From JAXDMU01 sp963762435 (GTDB lineage Bacteria > Pseudomonadota > Alphaproteobacteria > ATCC43930 > CGMCC-115725): DNA of 64,000 bases. Under the pieces are notes generated by a model. It worked only from the letters and a program-made list of their open reading frames with translations, was not told the origin of the DNA and ran no database searches. Shown here one piece after another: positions 33,732-42,621 of the stretch; position 1 is the first letter of the stretch; each line of letters begins with the position of its first letter. The stretch covers positions 1 through 64,000 of the forward strand of contig CAVXLN010000038.1 of the NCBI GenBank assembly GCA_963762435.1. Direction: 5' to 3'. Position numbers and translations under genes: made by a program.

Positions 33732-34961
33732 ATGAAAGTGGCGCTGATCGACCCGTCCTGCTTCACCGGACCCTATGATGCGGGCCTGGCCGAGGGGCTC
33801 GCCGAGACCGGGGCCGAGGTGCGGCTCTTCCTCGGCAATTTGCCGGCAGGCGATCCGCTGGCAAGCCGGCCCGGCACCAGGCTGCATTTCTATCGCGGCC
33901 TCGACGCGATTGGTGCGAAGCGCTTGCCGAAACCCCTGTTCCAGGCGCTCAAGGGATGCGCGCATATCGCCGGCATGGCGCGCCTCGTCCGCGTCCTCCA
34001 GCAATGGCGGCCGGACATCATCCATTTCCAATGGACGCCGCTGCCGGTGGTCGATCGCCGCTTCCTGCCGGCCCTCCGGCAATTCGGGCCGCTCGTGCTC
34101 ACCGTCCATGATTCGATGCCGTTCAACGGCAATCCCAGCACCCGGCTGCAATCGGTCGGCGCTGGTGCCATCCTCGATGATTTCGACGCACTCGTCGTCC
34201 ATACCGGCCAGGCGATGCAGCGCTTGGGGCCCGTCCTCGCGGACCCTTCCCGCCTCGTCCGCATCGCGCATGGCGGGCTTGATTGGAGGCCGTCCGCTGC
34301 CGAGGCCAGCCGGTCCATGAGCGGCAAGGACCTCGCCGATCCCGATGTCGAGCTGCTGCTGTTCGGCAAGATCAAGCCCTATAAGGGTCTCGACGTGCTG
34401 ATCCGGGCGCTCGCCCTCATCGATCCGGCCTTGTGCGCGCGCTGCCGCGTTCGCGTCGTCGGCAAGCCTTATATGGACATGGCGCAGCATTTCGAGCTGG
34501 CGCAATCCCTCGGCGTCGCCGACCGGTTCGTGTTCGAGCTGCGCTTCGTCGACACGGACGAGATCCCGGATCTCATGCGCCAGGCGAGTGCGGCGATCTT
34601 CCCCTATCGCGAGATCGATGCGAGCGGCGTGTTGATGGAAGCGCTGGCCGCCGGCCGGCCGATCATCGCCTCGGCGCTCGGCGGCTTCGTCGACCTCTTG
34701 GAAGATGACGAGTCCGGTCTGCTGGTGCCGCCGGGCGACGCCAACGCGCTCGCCTCGGCGCTCACCCGCTTCATCGCGGATCCGGCCCTGCGCGAGCGCC
34801 TGGGTGCAGCCAGCCTGCGCGTCCGGGACATGGTTCCGACCTGGCCCGAGGTCGGCCGCACTACGCGGCTTCTCTATGAGAGCTTGCTCGAAGCTGCACG
34901 ACGCCAGGCACTCCCCGATCGGTCCCTGCCGCTCCAAGCAACCAGCGGAGGCAAGCAATGA
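33732..34961 (+). CDS. Glycosyltransferase family 4
   Basis: A 409-residue GT-B glycosyltransferase. The C-terminal donor domain carries LLLFGKIKPYKGLDVLIRAL, ADRFVFELRFVDTDEIPDLM and the EX7E-like ASGVLMEALAAGRPIIAS. The N-terminal acceptor domain starts MKVALIDPSCFTGPYD and has HDSMPFNGNP. The start at 33732 is supported by family alignment; the longer upstream frame is not convincing coding sequence. It overlaps the next glycosyltransferase by 4 nt. Confidence 0.92.
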   Translation: MKVALIDPSCFTGPYDAGLAEGLAETGAEVRLFLGNLPAGDPLASRPGTRLHFYRGLDAIGAKRLPKPLFQALKGCAHIAGMARLVRVLQQWRPDIIHFQWTPLPVVDRRFLPALRQFGPLVLTVHDSMPFNGNPSTRLQSVGAGAILDDFDALVVHTGQAMQRLGPVLADPSRLVRIAHGGLDWRPSAAEASRSMSGKDLADPDVELLLFGKIKPYKGLDVLIRALALIDPALCARCRVRVVGKPYMDMAQHFELAQSLGVADRFVFELRFVDTDEIPDLMRQASAAIFPYREIDASGVLMEALAAGRPIIASALGGFVDLLEDDESGLLVPPGDANALASALTRFIADPALRERLGAASLRVRDMVPTWPEVGRTTRLLYESLLEAARRQALPDRSLPLQATSGGKQ

Positions 34962-36130
34962 TGGCAGCGATCCTGCTCGGCCTGTTCCTGGTCTTCCTGC
35001 TGCTGGCAGCCCATCCCTTCCTCACATATCCGCTGTCGCTCATGCTGATCCGGCGCTGGCGGCCGGCCGTGGGCGTCGTGGCCGACGCCCACGGCCGGCC
35101 GCTACGCGTCGCCATCTGCATGTGCGCCTATAACGAGGCGCGTGTGATCGAGGCGAAGTGCCGGAATCTCCTGGCGCTGAAGCAGCGCCATCCAGAGCTC
35201 GAGCTCTTCGTCTATGTCGACGGCGCCACCGACGGCACGGCAGCGCTCCTCGAGCGCTATACGCCCGAGATCGAGACTCATGTCTCGCCGGCCCGGCACG
35301 GCAAGACCCATGGCATGAACCTGCTGGTCGCCAAGGCCAGCGCCGACATCGTCCTCTTCACCGACGCCAACGTCATGCTGGACGAGAATGTCGTCGACCG
35401 GCTCCAGCATTATTTCGCCGATCCTGCGATCGGCTGCGTCTGCGGCCATCTGCGCTACGTCAATGGCACTGATTCCGCGACCGCCGACAGCGGCTCGGTC
35501 TATTGGCAGCTCGAGGAGCGGATCAAGCAGCTCGAAAGCGATCTGGGCTCGGCGATGGGCGCCGACGGCTCGCTCTTCGCCATCCGCCGAACCCTGCATC
35601 AGCCACCGCCCGACAGCATCATCGACGACATGTATGTCTCGCTCATGATCCTCGTCGGCGGCCATCGCATCGTGCGGGCACCCGACATGCTGGCCTATGA
35701 GGAGGCGGTGGCGGCACTCGGCACCGAGTTCAATCGCAAGATCCGCATCGCCTGCCAGGCCTTCAACGTGCATCGCCTGCTCTGGCCCCGGATTCGCCGG
35801 CTCGGGCCGCTGATGCTCTATATGTATATCTCGCACAAGCTGTTGCGCTGGCTCAGCATCTATTCGCTGGGCCTGGCCTGCCTCGCCTTCATCGGCTTGG
35901 GCTGGGCCGCCGGCCATCCCTGGCTCGGCATCACCGCGATGCTGCTGGGCTTCGCCGCCCTGCTGGGTGGCGGCTGGTTCGGCATCCGGCCGTTCCCGAA
36001 GCTGGTCAGCATCTTGGCGGCGCTCTTGGGCGCCGGCATCGGCGTGTTCCGGTCGCTTCGGGGCGAGCGCTTCCAGATCTGGGCTTCGAGCACCTCGCTC
36101 GAAGCCGCCGATCCGGCCTCGAACGCCTGA
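34958..36130 (+). CDS. Membrane glycosyltransferase family 2, processive-type
   Basis: A 390-residue GT2 protein with an N-terminal membrane helix (ILLGLFLVFLLLAAHPFLTY) and about three C-terminal ones (from residue 290). The cytosolic domain shows CAYNEARVI, VDGATDGTAALL, FTDANVM (DxN/DxD position), MGADGSLFAIRR and IDDMYVSLMI. This arrangement resembles the cellulose/hyaluronan synthase-like and NodC-like branch, but it lacks an evident QxxRW motif, so processivity is doubtful. ATGA overlap with the GT4 gene. Confidence 0.88.
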   Translation: MMAAILLGLFLVFLLLAAHPFLTYPLSLMLIRRWRPAVGVVADAHGRPLRVAICMCAYNEARVIEAKCRNLLALKQRHPELELFVYVDGATDGTAALLERYTPEIETHVSPARHGKTHGMNLLVAKASADIVLFTDANVMLDENVVDRLQHYFADPAIGCVCGHLRYVNGTDSATADSGSVYWQLEERIKQLESDLGSAMGADGSLFAIRRTLHQPPPDSIIDDMYVSLMILVGGHRIVRAPDMLAYEEAVAALGTEFNRKIRIACQAFNVHRLLWPRIRRLGPLMLYMYISHKLLRWLSIYSLGLACLAFIGLGWAAGHPWLGITAMLLGFAALLGGGWFGIRPFPKLVSILAALLGAGIGVFRSLRGERFQIWASSTSLEAADPASNA

Positions 36131-36143
36131 ACCGGGGACCAGC

Positions 36144-37526
36144 ATGCCCATGCGCTTCTCCCCCACGATCGACATCCTGCCGCCCGAAGAGCGCCGGCCG
36201 AAGAGCCCGGCTTTGGGGCCGCCGGGCGAGCTGGGCTCGCGGCGCCCCACCTTGCGCCCGATCCGGACTGGGCGCCGGGACATGGGCCAATATGCGCTTC
36301 TGGCCGCCCTCCTGATCTCGACCACCTTCCTGCAGAAATTCGGCATCGCGGTGTCGAGCGAAAGCTCGCTCTCGCTGGGATTGTTCCTGATCGCGATCGT
36401 CACGGTGGCGGGGCTGGCCTTCGGCACGCTCAAATTCCATGGCCGCAACCTGGTGCTCTATCTGCTGATCGCGACGGCGCTGATCGGCACTCAGATCCTG
36501 GGCGACCAGGACTTCTCCAAGCCGTCGTTGGCGCTGCTGCTCGCGGTCCATCTGCCCTATGTCGTGCATTTCCGGCGCACGCTGATCGATCCCGAGATGC
36601 CGCTCCGGCTGTTCCAGAAAGTGGCGCTGATCATGGCCTTCTGCGGCGTCGCCCAGTTCGCGCTGCAATTCATCATCGGCTGGCACACCGCCTTCATCCT
36701 GGACACGGAGATCCCGAAACAGTTCCTCGATCAAGGCTATATGCCGCTCAACCCGGTCGGCTCGTCCGGCCATATCTATCGCTCGAACGGCTTCTTCATG
36801 CTCGAGGCCTCGCTCTTGAGCCAGCTGATGGCCGTCGCCATGATCATTGAGTTCCTGCATTTCCGGCGGCTGTTCTACATCGCCGCCTTTGCCGGCGCCC
36901 TCATCGTGGCCTATTCCGGCACCGGCCTCATCGTGCTGGCCGTGGTCATCCCGCTCGTGCTGATGAAGCGCGGCCGGCTCGACGCCGTGCTGCTGCTGGG
37001 GGCGCTGCTTTTCGTGCTCGTGGCCTTCGCCAGCGAGCTGCAGCTGCAGGTCTTCATCGACCGCATCGACGAGTTCCAGAATGTCCGATCGAGCGGCTTT
37101 GCCCGCTTCCTGTCGATCTTCTATCTGATCGACGATTTCCTGCTGCCGGATCCCAGCGCCGCCCTCTTCGGCATGGGTGCCGGCTCGATCGGCCACATGA
37201 TGAACTTCGTCTATTACAAGGTGCATGATCCGAGCTGGGGCAAGCTCGTCTTCGAATATGGCTTCCTCGGCGCCGCGGTCTATCTCCCCTGCATGGCGGT
37301 GATGGTCTTCGGCACGAGCCAGCACAAATTCATCAAGCTGGCGCTGGCCATCCAGTTCCTGGCGCTGGGCGGCTATCTGCTGACGCCGATCGTCCATGTG
37401 CTGATGCTGGCCCTCGTCGTCTGGCCTTATACGGAAGAGACGAGCGCCATCGAGGTGCTGCCGGCCGCCGAGGAAGGCGAGATCAGCCGGGACCGGCTGC
37501 TCCCGCGCCGCATGAGGGCCGCCTGA
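36144..37526 (+). CDS. O-antigen/EPS polymerase-like membrane protein
   Basis: A 460-residue protein with about 10-11 membrane helices after a Pro/Arg-rich cytosolic N-terminus of about 45 residues. A large extracytoplasmic loop (about 185-225) precedes YRSNGFFMLEASLLSQLMA, and GMGAGSIGHMMN lies in a second loop, both typical of Wzy/ExoQ-like polymerases, whose primary sequence is poorly conserved. Its position among transferases, flippase and exporter supports the call. GGGGA ribosome-binding site upstream. Confidence 0.8.
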   Translation: MPMRFSPTIDILPPEERRPKSPALGPPGELGSRRPTLRPIRTGRRDMGQYALLAALLISTTFLQKFGIAVSSESSLSLGLFLIAIVTVAGLAFGTLKFHGRNLVLYLLIATALIGTQILGDQDFSKPSLALLLAVHLPYVVHFRRTLIDPEMPLRLFQKVALIMAFCGVAQFALQFIIGWHTAFILDTEIPKQFLDQGYMPLNPVGSSGHIYRSNGFFMLEASLLSQLMAVAMIIEFLHFRRLFYIAAFAGALIVAYSGTGLIVLAVVIPLVLMKRGRLDAVLLLGALLFVLVAFASELQLQVFIDRIDEFQNVRSSGFARFLSIFYLIDDFLLPDPSAALFGMGAGSIGHMMNFVYYKVHDPSWGKLVFEYGFLGAAVYLPCMAVMVFGTSQHKFIKLALAIQFLALGGYLLTPIVHVLMLALVVWPYTEETSAIEVLPAAEEGEISRDRLLPRRMRAA

Positions 37527-37527
37527 C

Positions 37528-38448
37528 ATGAGAGTCTCCGCCCTCTTCGCGACGCTCCTCCTCGCCATCTTCGCCGAGCCGGCCCTGGCGCTCGATTTCA
37601 GCGATAATTTCGCTGGTGTGCCGACACCCATGCCGGACGGCTCGACCAAGCAATATCCGGATACGACCAATTGGGGCTTCACCTTCTGGCCCGGCCTGCA
37701 ATGGCCGACCAGCTATGGCGACGGCACCAACTGGCTCGCCGGCAATGGCGATGCCGAAACCTATGTGACGCCGATGACGCCGATCGCGGCCAAGCTGCCG
37801 CCGGCGCAGCGCTACGATCCCTTCTCGATCGCCGCCGACGGGCTCCATATCCGCGCCACGCCGCTGAATCCGACCCAGCAGGCGGCCTACACCGTCTCGG
37901 GCTTCCGGCATTTCGGTTCCGGCATGCTGATCTCGAAATTCTCGCTTCAGTACGGCACCATCACCATGGTGGCGAAGATGCCGGCGGCGCGGGGATCCTG
38001 GCCCGCCCTCTGGCTGCTGCCGACCAGCCATGCCTGGCCGCCCGAGATCGACATCGTCGAAGCGATGCCCTGGACGCCACATGCCCAGCAGATCCATTCC
38101 GGCATCATCCTGCCGGCCGGCGTGTCGGGCGGAATCGGCAACTGGTACAATGTCGGCACCGACCTCACGAGCGGCTTCCACACCTATTCGCTCAGCTGGA
38201 GCGCCACCTCGCTCGCGATGAGCTTCGACGGTCGGCAGATCTGGCAGACCACGACGCCGCCTTCCCTGCAGACGCCGATGTATCTGCTCGTCACATACGC
38301 GGTCGGCGGCAAATGGCCGTTCAACGAGCTCGGCATCCAGCCGACCGACAGCATGGACCCGGCCCGGCTCGGCAACGGCTCCAATCTGATCGAGCATGAC
38401 TACCCGTCCGACATGGTCATCCGCTCGATCACGGTGTCGTCCTCATGA
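37528..38448 (+). CDS. Secreted glycoside hydrolase family 16
   Basis: A 306-residue exported beta-glucanase-like enzyme. Signal peptide LFATLLLAIFAEPALA. The GH16 catalytic motif ExDxxE is intact as EIDIVEAM (Glu173 nucleophile, Asp175, Glu178 acid/base). The upstream GTITMVAKMPAARGSWPALWLLP strand is typical. In rhizobial clusters such enzymes (ExoK/ExsH) trim nascent exopolysaccharide; a similar role here is inferred. It starts one base after the polymerase stop and overlaps the pyruvyl transferase by 4 nt. Confidence 0.92.
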   Translation: MRVSALFATLLLAIFAEPALALDFSDNFAGVPTPMPDGSTKQYPDTTNWGFTFWPGLQWPTSYGDGTNWLAGNGDAETYVTPMTPIAAKLPPAQRYDPFSIAADGLHIRATPLNPTQQAAYTVSGFRHFGSGMLISKFSLQYGTITMVAKMPAARGSWPALWLLPTSHAWPPEIDIVEAMPWTPHAQQIHSGIILPAGVSGGIGNWYNVGTDLTSGFHTYSLSWSATSLAMSFDGRQIWQTTTPPSLQTPMYLLVTYAVGGKWPFNELGIQPTDSMDPARLGNGSNLIEHDYPSDMVIRSITVSSS

Positions 38449-39422
38449 ACGAGAGCGGGATGGCCGCTCTCAAGGCCCGTCTCGATGTCATTACTACCTA
38501 TATACCGCCAGACAAACCGCTGATCTATCTAGACTATCCGTTGCACCTCAATATCGGCGACCTGTTGATCTGGCTGGGGGCGGAGGATTTCCTGGCTCGG
38601 CACCGCTATCGCATCGAGGGCCGCGACCCTGGGCCCGGCCTGCGCCGCGATCTCAGGCGGCGGATCACGCCTGACACGACGATCGTCATGCATGGCGGCG
38701 GCAATTTCGGCGATCTCTATCCGGTCCATCAGCGTTTCCGCGAGCGCGTCGCCGAGGCTTTTCCCGACAACAAGCTGATCCTGCTGCCGCAGACCGTGCA
38801 TTTCGACGATATCGAGAATGCCATCACCACGGCACGGATCTTCAATCGCCATCGCGACATCACCTTCTTCGTGCGCGACGAGCCGTCGCGGGATTTCGTG
38901 GCGAAGCATTTCGGGGCGCCGATCGAGATCGTGCCCGACATGGCGCATCAGCTCTGGGGCACGATCGGCGATCCCTCGGCTGACGGCAGCGGCACGCTGA
39001 AGCTCATCCGCCAGGACATCGAGGCGACCGAGCCGCTCGTGACATTCGGCCACCAGGTCGATTGGATCGACCTCATTCCCTGGCGCCAGCGCAAGCTGCA
39101 TCGGCTGGTGCGGGCACTGCACACGCTCGAAGGCGGGGTCGGCCACACGCTCGGCGGCGCCGATGTTTGGCAGAGTTTTTGCCGGACTCTATGCAGTCGG
39201 ATGGCCGCCTATTTCGGCGAGCATCGGGTGATCGTCACCAATCGGCTGCATGCCTGCATCCTGGGCGCCCTGCTCGAGCGCGAGGTGCGGTTCTTCGACA
39301 ATTCCTATGGCAAGCTCGGCGCCTATACCGATGCCTGGATGGCCGATCTCGCCAATGTCGGGCGGCTGACGCAGCCGCGTCTCAGCGAGGACGAACCTTG
39401 CACGGGGACCGACCCATGCTGA
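38445..39422 (+). CDS. Polysaccharide pyruvyl transferase family protein (ExoV-like)
   Basis: A 325-residue protein of the pyruvyl transferase family, which adds pyruvate ketals from phosphoenolpyruvate to sugars. Motifs: YPLHLNIGDLLIWLGAEDFL, VMHGGGNFGDLYP, LLPQTVHF, FVRDEPSRDFV and, near the end, TNRLHACILGALLERE with the conserved RxHA region. It suggests an acidic, pyruvylated polymer. The stop overlaps the next gene by 7 nt. Confidence 0.9.
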   Translation: MNESGMAALKARLDVITTYIPPDKPLIYLDYPLHLNIGDLLIWLGAEDFLARHRYRIEGRDPGPGLRRDLRRRITPDTTIVMHGGGNFGDLYPVHQRFRERVAEAFPDNKLILLPQTVHFDDIENAITTARIFNRHRDITFFVRDEPSRDFVAKHFGAPIEIVPDMAHQLWGTIGDPSADGSGTLKLIRQDIEATEPLVTFGHQVDWIDLIPWRQRKLHRLVRALHTLEGGVGHTLGGADVWQSFCRTLCSRMAAYFGEHRVIVTNRLHACILGALLEREVRFFDNSYGKLGAYTDAWMADLANVGRLTQPRLSEDEPCTGTDPC

Positions 39423-40033
39423 ACCGGGTCCTGGGCTTCAACGCGTCGCGCTACTGGCTGACGCGCGAGATGGCGCGCTTCGCCGCGACGATCCCGCCCG
39501 GCACACTGGTGCTCGATGGCGAGCAGACCTATGTCTGCGACTTGGCCGAGATCCCGGTCGAGGATGAGCGTTTCGGCTGCATCATCTTCAACCAGGTCAT
39601 GGAGCATATGGCCGAGCCCGAACGGACCTTGTGCGAGCTGCGGCGCGTGCTGAAGCCGGGCGGACGGCTGTTCTATTCGGCACCGCTCTTTTACGAGGAA
39701 CACGAACAGCCTTATGATTTCTACCGCTACACGCAATTCGGCGTGCGCCATCTGTTCGCCAAGGCAGGGCTGACCGTGCGCAACATTCAATGGCTCGAAG
39801 GCTATTACTGCACGGCCGAATATCAGTTGCGCCTGATGGCCCGGCATCTGCCGACCACGGAACTCGCCAAGCTCGGCCTGCTCGGACTCCTCTTCTGCCC
39901 GTTCATCATGGCGCTGCGCGGCCTGTTTCTCATGTCATCGGTCCTGTTCCAGCTGATCGATGCGCGGCATCGCTTCACCGCAGCCGGTCATCCAAAGAAT
40001 TATTTCGCCATCGCCGAGCGTCCGGCGTCATGA
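39416..40033 (+). CDS. Methyltransferase-like protein lacking the SAM-binding loop
   Basis: A 205-residue protein resembling class I SAM methyltransferases of polysaccharide clusters. The later half is well preserved: PVEDERFGCIIFNQVMEHMAEP, LRRVLKPGGRLFYSAPLFYE and QPYDFYRYTQFG. At the N-terminus VLD (32-34) runs directly into GEQTYVCDL, so the glycine-rich motif I and the acidic motif II region, usually 30-40 residues, are absent. This looks like an in-frame internal deletion; SAM binding is therefore doubtful. A hydrophobic segment lies near the C-terminus (LLGLLFCPFIMALRGLFLM). Confidence 0.78.
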   Translation: MLNRVLGFNASRYWLTREMARFAATIPPGTLVLDGEQTYVCDLAEIPVEDERFGCIIFNQVMEHMAEPERTLCELRRVLKPGGRLFYSAPLFYEEHEQPYDFYRYTQFGVRHLFAKAGLTVRNIQWLEGYYCTAEYQLRLMARHLPTTELAKLGLLGLLFCPFIMALRGLFLMSSVLFQLIDARHRFTAAGHPKNYFAIAERPAS

Positions 40034-41487
40034 CCGAGCCGACCCGACAGTCGGCGGCGCGGTCGCTCGCCTGGACGATGCTGGAAAGCGGCGGGCTTTC
40101 CGGCCTCTCCTTCGTCACGCTGGTGGCCCTCTCGCATTTCCTCAGCCCGACCGAGTTCGGCATCGCCTCGCTCGCCTTGAGCGTCGTGCAGATCCTCAAT
40201 ATCCCGGTCGAGATGCTGTTCCATGACGCGCTGGTGCAGCGGCGCACGGTCGAGGACCGGCATTTCGATACCGCCTTCACCATCTCGCTGGGCCTCGGCA
40301 TTGTCCTGTCGCTCGGCTGCTGGGCGGGGGCCGATCTCTTTGCACGGTGGGTCGGCGAGCCCGAGGCGGCACCCGTGCTGCGCTGGATGAGCTTGAGCCT
40401 GCCCGCGACCGGCCTCGGCAGCGCCATCATCGCCAAGCTCAGGCGCGACATGCTGTTCCGCCCGCTGGCGCTGCGCTCGCTCGGCGGCCGTGTGGCGGGG
40501 GCACTGGCGGCATTGGCGCTCGCCATTGCCGGCTTCGGCGTCTGGAGCCTCGTCGCCCAGCAGGTGCTGATGGTCGGGCTCGCGACATCCATCCTCTGGC
40601 TGTCGGCCGAGCGCTGGCCGCGCCTGCGGATCTCGCGCACCGCCTTCGCCGAGCTCATCGGCTTCGGGCTGCGCGCCACCTCGGTGCTGGGCCTGTTCAT
40701 CGCCTTCCAGCGCGTCTTCATCCTGCTGGTGGGATATTTCCTCGGCAGCGCCGATGTCGGCTATCTCAACATGGCGTTTCGCACGGTCGACATGCTGCGC
40801 GACCTGCTGGCCGGCGCCGTTTCGCAATTGCTTTTACCGGTCTTCGCCCGATTGCAGGACGACCGCGCCGGCCTCTTCCGCGCCTATGACCGCGCCGTCG
40901 AATTCACCTGCGCCGTGGCCTTCCCGGTCTTCCTCGGCCTCGCCGCGGTGGCGCCCGAGCTCGTGCCGACACTGCTCGGCGAGACCTGGCGGCCCGCCAT
41001 TCCGCTGATCCAGGGCCTCGCCATCGCGGCGATTCCCTATTACTGCCGGATGTTCGCGACGCCGGCCATGTCGGCGCTGGGCAAGCCGGATTATGCGCTC
41101 GTCGCCGCCATCGTGGGGCTCAGCGCCATGATCGTGGGTGTGCTGACGATCGGCCATGCCTCGATCGTGGCGGCGATGGCGGTGTGGGTCGGGCGGCTCG
41201 TCATCTCGACGCCGGTCGATGTCTTCATGCTGCACCGCGCTACCGGCATGAAGCCCGAGGCGCAATTCCACGGCGTGCCGCGCCTCCTCGCGATCTCCGG
41301 TGCCATGGTCGCCGCCGTCGAGCTCACCCGCCATTCGCTGACCGAGCTCCAGCCGACGCCGGCGCTCGAGCTTGTGGTCCTGGTCGCAGTCGGCGCGCTC
41401 GCCTATGGCGCCGGCATGCTGCTCTTCAACAAACGGCTGAGCCTGAGCCTGACCGATTTCGCGCGGACGGCGATCGTTTCCCGTTAA
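40030..41487 (+). CDS. Polysaccharide flippase, Wzx/PST family
   Basis: A 485-residue inner-membrane protein with about 12-14 hydrophobic helices, of the polysaccharide transporter (MOP/PST) superfamily close to ExoT/AmsL/WzxC. The N-terminal SLAWTMLESGGLSGLSFVTL and FLSPTEFGIASLALSVVQIL and the central FRTVDMLRDLLAGAVSQLLLP are typical. It should move lipid-linked repeat units to the periplasm. ATGA overlap with the methyltransferase-like gene and a 4-nt tail overlap with the following minus-strand gene. Confidence 0.9.
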   Translation: MTEPTRQSAARSLAWTMLESGGLSGLSFVTLVALSHFLSPTEFGIASLALSVVQILNIPVEMLFHDALVQRRTVEDRHFDTAFTISLGLGIVLSLGCWAGADLFARWVGEPEAAPVLRWMSLSLPATGLGSAIIAKLRRDMLFRPLALRSLGGRVAGALAALALAIAGFGVWSLVAQQVLMVGLATSILWLSAERWPRLRISRTAFAELIGFGLRATSVLGLFIAFQRVFILLVGYFLGSADVGYLNMAFRTVDMLRDLLAGAVSQLLLPVFARLQDDRAGLFRAYDRAVEFTCAVAFPVFLGLAAVAPELVPTLLGETWRPAIPLIQGLAIAAIPYYCRMFATPAMSALGKPDYALVAAIVGLSAMIVGVLTIGHASIVAAMAVWVGRLVISTPVDVFMLHRATGMKPEAQFHGVPRLLAISGAMVAAVELTRHSLTELQPTPALELVVLVAVGALAYGAGMLLFNKRLSLSLTDFARTAIVSR

Positions 41488-42476
41488 CCCGCCGCGGAGC
41501 CCGTCGGCGATTGGTGCGGCAGGCGCTGGAACTGGCGCTTGAGTTTGGAGAGCACGCCCTCGCGCCGCGACGGCTCGCAGTCGAGGATGTAGCGCCAGGT
41601 GTCGTCGCCGAGCCGGTAGAGGCTGCGATCCTCGTCCGACCGCCGGAATTGGGCGCAGAGGGCGGCACTCTGCCAACAGCCCTTCAAAGCCTCGAGCGCC
41701 AACCCGTTGCGGGCACCCTTGGCCAGGAAGGCCGCCGCCGCCAGCATCAGCCGCGGCCAGGGGGTGCCAAATTTATAGAGCGTGTAGAGATTGTTGCGCA
41801 CGGTCAGCCGGAACCGGCCGCGATCCCAGAAGACGCGATGCTCGGGCGAGACCTTGTGCAGGATCTCGACATCCGGAACATAGTCGATGCGGTAGCCCAG
41901 ATTGAGCATGCGATAGCAGAGATCGAGCTCCTCGCCGCAGAAGAACAGCCGGTCGTCATAACCGCCGGCCGCCTCGAAGGCGGCGCGGCGGATGCAATGG
42001 CCGGCACCGATGAAGCGGCTCGCCGGGAAGCGCTCGTCAGGATTGCGCCCGGCGGGATAGTCCCACGAGGTCGCGTCATTCTCGCGGGTGAACCAGTTGG
42101 TGATGCGGAAGGCGATGGCACAGAGCTCGGGCTTGGCCTCCATCGCGGCCACGGCGCGGCCCAGTGCAGCGTCATCGGCGAAGACCGCGTCGCTGTCCAG
42201 CGCCACGACATAGGGCGCACGGCCGAGCGCCGTCGCGGCATTGCGGCCGCCGGCGACACCGAGATTGCGGCCTATCATCGAGAGGCGGATGCGCGGCTGA
42301 TCCGCCGCGAAGGCGATGAGGCGGGTGAGTTGGTCCTCCGCACTGCCCTGATCGATCACCTGGATCTGCTGATCGACACCGCGCTGAACGAGGCAGCTTT
42401 CAAGGGCGGCAATCGTGTCCTCGACCCGGTTCCAGGACAGGAGGATGACGTCGACGGACGGGAGAGTTTCTGCCAT
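41484..42476 (-). CDS. Glycosyltransferase family 2, rhamnosyltransferase-like
   Basis: A 330-residue GT2 protein. VDVILLSWNRVEDTIAALES, NLGVAGGRNAATALGRAPYV and LDSDAVF (DxD) form the GT-A core, and FFCGEELDLCYRMLNLGY is the ED-type catalytic region. This looks like WbbL/RfbF-type transferases. The start at 42476 (MAETLPS) is preferred. It closes the polysaccharide locus on the opposite strand. Confidence 0.88.
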   Translation of the reverse strand: MAETLPSVDVILLSWNRVEDTIAALESCLVQRGVDQQIQVIDQGSAEDQLTRLIAFAADQPRIRLSMIGRNLGVAGGRNAATALGRAPYVVALDSDAVFADDAALGRAVAAMEAKPELCAIAFRITNWFTRENDATSWDYPAGRNPDERFPASRFIGAGHCIRRAAFEAAGGYDDRLFFCGEELDLCYRMLNLGYRIDYVPDVEILHKVSPEHRVFWDRGRFRLTVRNNLYTLYKFGTPWPRLMLAAAAFLAKGARNGLALEALKGCWQSAALCAQFRRSDEDRSLYRLGDDTWRYILDCEPSRREGVLSKLKRQFQRLPHQSPTGSAAG

Positions 42477-42572
42477 GGGCCGGCTGCTCGCCTTCGGGGG
42501 AAAGGGAAAAGGTGCGAGCGTCGGCAAACCGCGGCGGATCCGAAAAGTTCCGCACTGCAGCATTCTACCGCT

Positions 42573-42608
42573 GCGCTGCCGCCCGTCCAGCATGACGGAC
42601 GGCAGCGC
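42573..42608 (-). terminator. Stem-loop after the binding-protein gene
   Basis: Arms GCGCTGCCG and CGGCAGCGC (9 bp), with an inner GTCC/GGAC pairing and a 3-nt bulge, begin 14 nt after the stop of the binding-protein gene (read on the minus strand). No T-run follows; it could be a Rho-assisted or mRNA-stabilising 3' end. Confidence 0.45.
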
Positions 42609-42621
42609 AACTTTGACCTAG

